A DNA stretch of 55,566 bases from an uncultured Treponema sp. (GTDB taxonomy: Bacteria > Spirochaetota > Spirochaetia > Treponematales > Treponemataceae). Location: assembly GCA_946186185.1 (NCBI GenBank), contig CAMHMJ010000021.1, forward strand, positions 1 through 55,566, in the 5' to 3' direction. Positions within the stretch are counted from its first letter, which is position 1. The number at the start of each line of letters is the position of its first letter. The position numbers and the translations under genes are program-made. This document shows positions 50,201-55,566 of this stretch, piece by piece. Below the pieces are notes generated by a model. The model did no database searches. It was given only the letters and a program-made list of their open reading frames with translations, and was not told the DNA's origin.

Positions 50201-50312
50201 TGGAGCTGATCGGACTTGAACCCGCGTCAATAGGAAAGCCGTTAAAAAACGAGCCGCCAGGGTCGTTTTAGGCTTCTCCTACCAGGCGTGCAGAAAGACT
50301 GTGTCTTTCTGC
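50201..50312 (-). pseudogene. tmRNA-like 3' fragment with a tRNA-Ala tail
   Basis: Minus strand, 3' to 5' from 50201: the last 22 nt equal the 3' end of tRNA-Ala, but just before that the sequence reads GACGCGGGTTCAA, which is typical of the tmRNA 3' end. The T stem is then broken (GCGGG facing CCGAT). Upstream is a long bulged hairpin (TAGGA/TCCTA, AAGCC/GGCTT and AAAACGA/TCGTTTT). The tmRNA 5' end and tag ORF are absent: tRNA-Ala and efp occupy that place. A terminator hairpin follows (50164-50190). Alternative: a fragment of another tRNA. Confidence 0.4.
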
Positions 50313-50351
50313 CGGTTCAAGTCTTTGTATTTTTTTCACCAAAATAAAAAA

Positions 50352-50379
50352 AGGTCGAGTAACTTGCGTTTTTCGACCC
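50352..50379 (-). terminator. Terminator of tRNA-Ala
   Basis: Minus strand GGTCGA (50377-50372) pairs with TCGACC (50358-50353), followed by a T run. Confidence 0.75.
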
Positions 50380-50384
50380 ATTAG

Positions 50385-50458
50385 TGGAGCTGATCGGACT
50401 TGAACCGACTACCTCTACAATGCCATTGTAGCGCTCTAGCCAGGTGAGCTACAGCCCC
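50385..50458 (-). tRNA. tRNA-Ala (GGC)
   Basis: 74 nt, acceptor stem GGGGCTG with CAGCTCC including the G3-U70 pair that marks alanine tRNA. D arm TAGCTCACCTGGCTAGAGC, anticodon stem CTACA/TGTAG with loop ATGGCAT (anticodon GGC), T arm GTCGG-TTCAAGT-CCGAT. CCA is not encoded. Confidence 0.97.
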
Positions 50459-50499
50459 GTGAGGCGGAGACGGGCTCCGCCATAAAAGTAAAAGAATGG

Positions 50500-51069
50500 T
50501 TAGTTCTTTGCGCGTTCTACGAATGAACCGTCGCGAGTGTCGATTACGATTCTTTCGCCGTCGTTGATGAACAATGGAACACGAACTTCGATTCCTGTAT
50601 CAAGTGTAGCTGGCTTCAAAGATTTTCCAGAAGTATCGCCCTTTACACCAGGTTCTGTGTAAGTGATTGTGCGGGTTACCTGAACAGGCATATCGATACC
50701 AACCGGCTTTCCTTCGTAGAAAGTAAGTTTTACTTCAAGATCATCTTCCGGAGTAATGTATCCGGCATAGTCTCCCAGGTTTTCTTTTGGAAGTTCAAAC
50801 TGTTCGTAAGTTTCCTGATCCATGAAAACATAAGTGTCGCCGTCGATGTAAGAAAGCTTTGTTGTGTGTGCATCAAGGTCTACTTCGTCAAATTTTTCTC
50901 CGGCATCAATACCAAGATCCATTGTAGACTTTGTAACAAGGTTCTGTACGCGAAGGTTTGTTACCATTCCGGCACGACCAGAGCGCTGACCAAGCATCTT
51001 CTGAACGATAAGTGGGTTTCCTTCATACATGAAGGCAGTTCCAACTTTTAACTGTGATGTCATTAACAT
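50500..51069 (-). CDS. efp: Translation elongation factor P
   Basis: A protein of 189 aa, normal for EF-P, which helps ribosomes past polyproline stretches. The three-barrel pattern is clear: GTAFMYEGNPLIVQK, YVFMDQETYEQFE, YTEPGVKGDTSGKSLKPA and VRVPLFINDGERIVIDTRDGSFVERAKN. The loop that carries the modified residue reads RSGRAG, with Arg where E. coli has Lys34; this resembles EF-P proteins modified with rhamnose by EarP. ATG 51069 has GAGGT 9 nt upstream. It is separated from tRNA-Ala by 41 bp on the same strand. Confidence 0.95.
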   Translation of the reverse strand: MLMTSQLKVGTAFMYEGNPLIVQKMLGQRSGRAGMVTNLRVQNLVTKSTMDLGIDAGEKFDEVDLDAHTTKLSYIDGDTYVFMDQETYEQFELPKENLGDYAGYITPEDDLEVKLTFYEGKPVGIDMPVQVTRTITYTEPGVKGDTSGKSLKPATLDTGIEVRVPLFINDGERIVIDTRDGSFVERAKN

Positions 51070-51129
51070 AATATATAACCTCAAAAATAAAGTTTCTAAA
51101 ATCGTGTATTTAAAACACAGGATTTTTCT

Positions 51130-51158
51130 ATTATACATATTTTAAAATAAAAAGTCAT
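51130..51158 (-). promoter_or_regulatory. Promoter of efp
   Basis: Minus strand ATGACT (51158-51153), 17-bp spacer, perfect TATAAT (51135-51130). Leader of about 55 nt with a GAGGT ribosome site. Confidence 0.65.
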
Positions 51159-51206
51159 CAGTAAAAATCCTGCATTAAATTGTACTTCTGAAAGCCCGAA
51201 GAGCAA

Positions 51207-51980
51207 TTATTCCAGTTCAATTTTTATCGGACAGTGGTCGCTTCCCAAAACGCTGCTCAAAATAGTAGAAGCTTTTACTTTGTCGATAAAGCTTCCGTTT
51301 ACGCACTGATAATCTATACGCCACCCGATATTCTTTTCTCTGGCGTGAAAGCGGTAGCTCCACCAGGTGTACTGCTTTGGTTCTTCGCAGAAATGCCGGA
51401 AAGTATCAACATAGCCGGCCTGTGTAAAGGTGTCCATCCAGGCCCGTTCCTCCGGAAGATAGCCGGCGTTTCCTTCATTTGCCTTAGGGTTTGCAAGGTC
51501 AATCGGTTTATGGGCAATGTTGTAGTCTCCGCAAAGAACAATATCAAAGCCTTCAGAAACCAGGGCGTTGCATTTTTCCAGCATTGCCGAACAGAATTCA
51601 AGCTTGTAACCAAGGCGCGCACCGGCATCCTGGCTGTTTGGAAAATAGGCTGAAATTACCGCAAGCTTTCCAAATTTCGCGATTGTAACACGGCCTTCAC
51701 TGTCAAAGCGTTCGTCATTCATGTTTTCAACGCTGTCCGGTTCTTTCTTACAATAAATTGCTGTTCCTGAATATCCCGGTTTTTTTGCGCTGTTAAAATA
51801 CGACTTGTACTGACCGCCGTCTTTTGTTTCAGGCTTCAAAAGCGCGGGAGAAAGCTGTCCGGGATTCGCCTTTGTTTCCTGAATACACACAACATCTGCG
51901 TCACTGGCAGAAATCCAATCGATAAAACCTTTTTTTTCAGCGGCACGGATGCCGTTTACGTTCCAAGAAATGATATTCAT
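51207..51980 (-). CDS. xthA: Exodeoxyribonuclease III (AP endonuclease)
   Basis: A protein of 257 aa, the size of ExoIII/ExoA. Motifs: WNVNGIRAA, VCIQETKA (metal Glu), YSGTAIYCK, LCGDYNIAH (Asp, Asn), RIDYQ and SDHCPI (catalytic Asp-His). It removes 3' blocks and cleaves abasic sites in base excision repair. TATACT (51993-51988) lies 7 nt before the ATG with no Shine-Dalgarno, a leaderless arrangement. Confidence 0.96.
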   Translation of the reverse strand: MNIISWNVNGIRAAEKKGFIDWISASDADVVCIQETKANPGQLSPALLKPETKDGGQYKSYFNSAKKPGYSGTAIYCKKEPDSVENMNDERFDSEGRVTIAKFGKLAVISAYFPNSQDAGARLGYKLEFCSAMLEKCNALVSEGFDIVLCGDYNIAHKPIDLANPKANEGNAGYLPEERAWMDTFTQAGYVDTFRHFCEEPKQYTWWSYRFHAREKNIGWRIDYQCVNGSFIDKVKASTILSSVLGSDHCPIKIELE

Positions 51981-52106
51981 ATCTCAGAGTATACCGTGTT
52001 TTTAAAAAATATTTCTATATATCGATGGGGCTCGTTTAAGTTTACAAAAATCGCTTAATAAAAAAATAAATTTTCTTTTTTTCGTTATGAGTAGTAAAAT
52101 ACTTGC

Positions 52107-54044
52107 GTGAAATGGTTAATAAAAATAAAAAAATTGCTTGGTCTTGAAAAGTTTACGCCTTATATAAGTTCGTATTTTGAAAAGTCGAATGCAGTTTCTG
52201 GTCTGTATCTTTCCTCTGTTGTAGTTATTCTTGAATTATGGATGATTGCGTCTACCGCATTTTACCAGATGACAAGTGAATATAAGCGTTCTACAATCTG
52301 GTTGTGGAATCATGTTTCCTGCTATGTTCTTCTTCTGATTGCGGGAATTGCCATGATGGTTTATTCCTATCGGTATGTAAAAAATAAAAAGCCGAACCGA
52401 TATATCGGAAAAGGAATTAATATCGCCTTTTCGGTCATCAGTATTCTGTTCGGAATGTATATTTCCTATCTGGACTACGCCAAGGGTGAACAGTTTATAA
52501 CGCTTTTTACCATGGTTCTCTTTATTTTCTGCTTCCTTTGCTGGCGTCCGATTTATTCTATTTTGTTTTTGACAGTTTCTTTCCTTACTTTTTATTTTAT
52601 TTGTAATCGGGCAGCATCTGCAACTTATGCAACACAGGTAAATCTTTCTATTATTTATATTGCAATCATTATGTCGGCTGCAAATAATTTTCATCAGAAG
52701 TATCGTGAAGCAAAAAAAGATGAACGGCTTGAAGAAGTGAATGATGTTCTCTTAAAGCTTTCCATCAGTGATGAAATAACCGGCATTTCGAATATGAGTT
52801 ATTTTATCAGCCAGACGCTTTCCGAGCTTCATGAAAAAGAGCTGGATGTAACGCAAAAACTGTTCCTGTTCCTGGATATCGAACATTTTAAAAACTACAA
52901 CGAAAAATATGGATTCATGGCAGGAAATGAGTATTTAAAGCACATTGCCGATGTGATTCAGAGAACTTTCTCGGATTCAATGGTTGCTCATTTTTCAAAT
53001 GACAATTTTGTGGTATTTACCCAGGATAAAAATGTTCAGAATAAGCTGGAAGTTATCCGCTCTGAAATCAGAAAATGTGACTGCGGCCTGACCATGGATC
53101 TGAAAACCGGTGCGTATCGTCCAAAAGACAGGGATTGTCTTCCTATTGTAGCCTGCGACCATGCGCGCTATGCCTGCAACAGCATAAAAAAGCATTTTGA
53201 TAAAAATTACTGCGAATACAGCGAGGATATGAACAAGGATTTTTATCGAAAGCAGTATATTATCAATACAATCGATAAGGCGCTGGAGGAAAAATACATA
53301 AAGGTTTTCTATCAGCCCCTTGTAAATTCTGCAACAGGATCGCTTTCCGGCCTTGAGGCTCTTGCCCGCTGGGATGACCCGACTTACGGTTTTTTAATGC
53401 CACAGATGTTCATCAATACTTTGGAAGAATATCACCAGATTCACAAGCTGGATATGTATGTTTTGAACAAAGTCTGCCAGGATATAGTGGAAGAAAAGGA
53501 ACGGGGCGGACACGTATTCCCGGTTTCCCTGAATTTTTCACGACTGGATTTTGAAGTAATGGATCTGGCAAGCGAAGTAGAAAAGACCCTGCAGCGCTAC
53601 GGAGTTGAAAAAAAGTACATTCATGTTGAAATTACCGAAAGCGCACTTACAGAAAACGACGGAAAACTGCAGAAAGCTCTGGAAACCTTTAGAAAAAGCG
53701 GATATGCACTCTGGCTGGACGATTTTGGTTCCGGCTATTCCGGTCTGAATGTTTTAAAGGAGTACGAATTCGATGTAATGAAAATCGACATGAAATTCCT
53801 TCAGAATTTTGATGGAAACGAAAAATCCCGCACGATTTTAAGAAACATCGTAACCCTTGCAAAAGACATTGGAATGCTCACCTTGACGGAAGGTGTTGAA
53901 ACCGAAGAAGCACACATCTTCCTTCGGGAAATCGGCTGCGAAAAACTTCAGGGCTATCTTTTCGGCCGCCCTATGCCAAAAGAAGAGCTGTTCCAAAAAA
54001 TCGATTCCGGCGAGTATGTTCCGGATAGTACAGTAATTTCGTAA
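52107..54044 (+). CDS. Membrane EAL cyclic-di-GMP phosphodiesterase with vestigial GGDEF
   Basis: A protein of 645 aa. About six membrane segments (residues 28-200) not assignable to a named sensor, then a GGDEF-like region (about 215-365) whose signature reads FSNDNF, fully degenerate, then EAL (about 385-640) with GLEALARWDD, SLNFSR, VEITESAL, LDDFGSGYSGL, MKIDMKFL, LTEGVET and LQGYLF. The EAL residues are retained, so hydrolysis of c-di-GMP is likely. GTG start at 52107, 6 nt after TAAAAT (52095-52100) and without a ribosome site. It is similar in design to the protein at 17026-19338 but lacks PAS. Confidence 0.88.
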   Translation: MKWLIKIKKLLGLEKFTPYISSYFEKSNAVSGLYLSSVVVILELWMIASTAFYQMTSEYKRSTIWLWNHVSCYVLLLIAGIAMMVYSYRYVKNKKPNRYIGKGINIAFSVISILFGMYISYLDYAKGEQFITLFTMVLFIFCFLCWRPIYSILFLTVSFLTFYFICNRAASATYATQVNLSIIYIAIIMSAANNFHQKYREAKKDERLEEVNDVLLKLSISDEITGISNMSYFISQTLSELHEKELDVTQKLFLFLDIEHFKNYNEKYGFMAGNEYLKHIADVIQRTFSDSMVAHFSNDNFVVFTQDKNVQNKLEVIRSEIRKCDCGLTMDLKTGAYRPKDRDCLPIVACDHARYACNSIKKHFDKNYCEYSEDMNKDFYRKQYIINTIDKALEEKYIKVFYQPLVNSATGSLSGLEALARWDDPTYGFLMPQMFINTLEEYHQIHKLDMYVLNKVCQDIVEEKERGGHVFPVSLNFSRLDFEVMDLASEVEKTLQRYGVEKKYIHVEITESALTENDGKLQKALETFRKSGYALWLDDFGSGYSGLNVLKEYEFDVMKIDMKFLQNFDGNEKSRTILRNIVTLAKDIGMLTLTEGVETEEAHIFLREIGCEKLQGYLFGRPMPKEELFQKIDSGEYVPDSTVIS

Positions 54045-54093
54045 ATTTTTTATTTTTTTCAAAAAAAACGGGAATTTCTTGCATTCGACGCCC

Positions 54094-54130
54094 TATAATA
54101 TATGAGGCACAAATAAATAGCCTCATATAT
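54094..54130 (+). promoter_or_regulatory. Promoter -10 with perfect inverted repeat upstream of the Rpn gene
   Basis: TATAAT (54094-54099) is followed by ATATATGAGGC (54098-54108) and GCCTCATATAT (54120-54130), perfect 11-bp arms around 11 nt. It overlaps the predicted start of transcription and could be an operator or a 5' hairpin in the mRNA. Confidence 0.6.
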
Positions 54131-54148
54131 CTTAAAAAGGGGCTTTTT

Positions 54149-55216
54149 ATGAAAGAAAAGTTTGACCGAAAAAGTTTTCTCCGGGAAAAACGAAAAGAGA
54201 AACGGCTTTTACAGAAGTCAATCAGGCAGGCGGCAAAAGAAACCGGCTCAGGACGCAGGTGGGGCAGAAGAAGGAAGGTAGACTATACTTATCCATTCCC
54301 GCTGGTAAATCCCCGTGAAGATGCGAATTTCAAGGCCATATTCACTCAGCCTACGGAGGATTCCCAGCTGGCCCTTCGTTCTTTTATTTCAGCGGCAATC
54401 GGGCGGGAAGTAAAGAAGGTTCGCCTGACCAACAACGAGCCGGCCCGTGTGTTCGAAAAACAGAGGGTTATCCGACTGGATTTGAACTGCGAATTTGAGG
54501 ATGGCTCTCTGGCTCAGATTGAAATGCAGTGCTCTGGTTCAAAAGACATGTTCAGTGCACGGATTTTGTATTACTGGGCACGGCTTTATACATCTTTTTT
54601 AAAGGGCGGGCATAACTGGGAAAAACTCAAGCCCGTATATCAGATTTCGGTTGTTGACTTCAATTTTGAAAAGAATGACAACGAACCTGTTCATAAATAC
54701 CGGCTTTATGACAAAGAAACCGGAAGTATCTGCTCTGAAAATCTTACTATTATCGTTCTGGATCTTACAAAGCTTCCTGAAATTCACAATATTGAAGAAA
54801 TCCGAAACTTGCCAACTATTCTTAAATGGTGTAAATTTCTTAAAGAAGCTGATAATACTGAAAGCCGGGAAATTGTAAGCGAAATCTGTAATCAGGAGGT
54901 CGGAATTATGGGAGCATTTAAGAGTTTGAGAGAAGTAAGCATTCCTCAGAAATTATGGCTGTGGTATACAGGAAGAATTGCTGCCGAAGCCGACCGGCAA
55001 ATGTTTCTTGATCTGGCCAGAGAAGAGGGCCTTGCAGCTGGAAAAGCTGCTGGTATTGAAGAAGGAAGGGTTTCTGGCTCAAAAGAAACGGCTGTTATGA
55101 CTGCAAAAAATCTGCTTCGCATGAACATAGGAACCCCGGATCAAATCGCTTCTGCGGTAAACCTGCCGCTGGAGACTATTCTGGAACTTAAAAATCAAAT
55201 TGAAACAAATAACTAA
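54149..55216 (+). CDS. rpn: Rpn-family (PDDEXK_2) nuclease
   Basis: A protein of 355 aa of the recombination-promoting nuclease/transposase-like family. Features: basic N-terminus, NPREDANFKAIF (about residue 53), the nuclease core VIRLDLNCEFEDGS followed by QIEMQ (Asp and Glu-x-Gln of the PD-(D/E)XK fold, about 105-130), YYWARLY, and a C-terminal helical part (LAREEGLAAGKAAG) with the tail motif IASAVNLPLETILELK. Such proteins are toxic DNA nucleases, some with antiphage roles. GGGG lies 8 nt before the ATG. An in-frame internal start with a strong ribosome site is present at 54908. Confidence 0.9.
   Translation: MKEKFDRKSFLREKRKEKRLLQKSIRQAAKETGSGRRWGRRRKVDYTYPFPLVNPREDANFKAIFTQPTEDSQLALRSFISAAIGREVKKVRLTNNEPARVFEKQRVIRLDLNCEFEDGSLAQIEMQCSGSKDMFSARILYYWARLYTSFLKGGHNWEKLKPVYQISVVDFNFEKNDNEPVHKYRLYDKETGSICSENLTIIVLDLTKLPEIHNIEEIRNLPTILKWCKFLKEADNTESREIVSEICNQEVGIMGAFKSLREVSIPQKLWLWYTGRIAAEADRQMFLDLAREEGLAAGKAAGIEEGRVSGSKETAVMTAKNLLRMNIGTPDQIASAVNLPLETILELKNQIETNN
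54908..55216 (+). CDS. Candidate internal product (RpnS-like C-terminal antitoxin)
   Basis: In frame with the Rpn gene at codon 254. AGGAGGT (54894-54900) lies 8 nt before ATG 54908, the best Shine-Dalgarno in the window and inside a coding region. The product of 102 aa would be the C-terminal domain only, without the nuclease core. In E. coli, Rpn genes make such short forms that block the nuclease. Existence here is inferred from the signal and the family. Confidence 0.6.
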   Translation: MGAFKSLREVSIPQKLWLWYTGRIAAEADRQMFLDLAREEGLAAGKAAGIEEGRVSGSKETAVMTAKNLLRMNIGTPDQIASAVNLPLETILELKNQIETNN

Positions 55217-55225
55217 TTATCTACA

Positions 55226-55254
55226 AGCTGTCAGTTTTTCTGGCAGCTTTTTTT
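55226..55254 (+). terminator. Rho-independent terminator of the Rpn gene
   Basis: AAGCTGTCAG pairs with CTGGCAGCTT (one G-U pair) around a T-rich loop, then a T run. Confidence 0.88.
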
Positions 55255-55399
55255 TGTAGGTTTTTATGCAAATGCGGATTTTTACATATTTAGTGAAATA
55301 ATTGTTATTTATAATTATACAAATTATGTAACTTTTTCAAAATTCAGTGTTTTTTTAATGTAAATTTAAGAATTTTTTAAGAAATTTAAAAATAAATTC

Positions 55400-55427
55400 T
55401 TGACGACTTTAAAACTTATGATAGAAT
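55400..55427 (+). promoter_or_regulatory. Promoter of a gene that continues beyond the window
   Basis: TTGACG (55400-55405), 16-bp spacer, TAGAAT (55422-55427). The region 55255-55399 before it is AT-rich and empty. A purine-rich AAGGGG lies at about 55487-55493, and the first later ATG is at 55522. Confidence 0.6.
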
Positions 55428-55521
55428 GGCTATATGTGTAGATTATGAAATGGGAATCGTGTCTACAGAAAAGTTGTTCTAAAAAGTAAGGGGAACTAAA
55501 AGTCTTATCTCACTTTCTATA

Positions 55522-55566
55522 ATGGCTAATCTGTCTACCAACCATCACATTATCTACAGCTATCTA
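55522..55566 (+). CDS. Possible start of a truncated ORF at the window end
   Basis: ATG followed by 14 open codons to the window edge (MANLSTNHHIIYSYL). The nearest ribosome-site-like run is about 30 nt upstream, too far to be convincing, so the real start may be different. Too short to identify. Confidence 0.25.
   Translation, partial: MANLSTNHHIIYSYL

Larger units (their letters stand above)
50127..50406. repeat. Direct duplication of the tRNA-Ala 3' end with its terminator
   Basis: Units 50127-50222 and 50314-50406 both start GGTTCAAGTCTTT, contain TTTTTTCACCAAAATAAAAA and a GGYCGA hairpin, and end with the same 22 bp TGGAGCTGATCGGACTTGAACC. The second end is the true tRNA-Ala. Each unit is itself bounded by inverted GGTTCAAGTC / GACTTGAACC. 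Confidence 0.75.

Noticed and set aside
50201..50560. A complete tmRNA gene on the minus strand
   Set aside because: The 5' acceptor end, tag ORF and pseudoknots have no room; tRNA-Ala and efp occupy the place.

Overview
The window looks like part of a Treponema chromosome, probably a gut or rumen commensal. This is inferred from the gene families: spirochaete-type lipoproteins, membrane-bound c-di-GMP phosphodiesterases, a secreted starch-degrading lipoprotein, pyruvate phosphate dikinase and Rpn/PDDEXK genes. Base composition is moderately AT-rich, with very AT-rich spacers. No similarity search was possible, so the genus is an inference.

Region 1 (1-2690) holds the 3' end of gyrA, a small promoter-terminator unit of about 70 nt, and about 1.6 kb of AT-rich non-coding DNA. 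That DNA carries ten copies of the ParB-binding parS palindrome and four DnaA boxes, so it is the likely chromosomal centromere and a candidate replication origin. Region 2 (2690-14300) has an NlpC/P60 hydrolase, a tandem AAA+ ATPase, an HD-GYP phosphodiesterase, a short cobalamin-dependent methionine synthase, a lipoprotein, an rRNA methyltransferase with a TetR regulator, and a degenerate hemolysin-III-like protein. Region 3 (14300-24000) has HrpB helicase, a membrane PAS/GGDEF/EAL protein, a strongly codon-biased ppdK, and an AAA-ATPase-like/PD-(D/E)XK gene. Region 4 (24000-35000) is the accessory part. It has a large AT-rich lipoprotein, then a three-gene unit (unknown protein, a sensor-MFS fusion of 1017 aa, an RsbU-like phosphatase with its own sensor), then a GH13 alpha-amylase lipoprotein with two repeated C-terminal modules.

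Region 5 (35000-41100) has a two-receiver response regulator, birA beside a divergent bioY-bioM-bioN biotin ECF transporter with a BirA-type operator, and a PLP sulfhydrylase (metY-like) behind two identical-looking operators. Region 6 (41278-49940) encodes the whole shikimate pathway plus PheA: pheA, aroB, aroC, an aroE-aroK fusion, aroQ, aroA, DAHP synthase, with thiamine pyrophosphokinase overlapping the end. Region 7 (49940-55566) has GC-rich repeats, a chimeric tmRNA/tRNA 3' fragment, tRNA-Ala(GGC), efp, xthA, a second EAL protein and an Rpn-family nuclease gene with a strong internal start that could encode an intragenic antitoxin.

Patterns across the window: eight or so genes have a -10-like hexamer 6-8 nt before the start codon and no Shine-Dalgarno, suggesting leaderless mRNAs. 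Many conserved enzymes carry Gly/Ser/Asn-rich inserts between core motifs. A GC-rich element of about 135 bp occurs twice, in opposite orientations.
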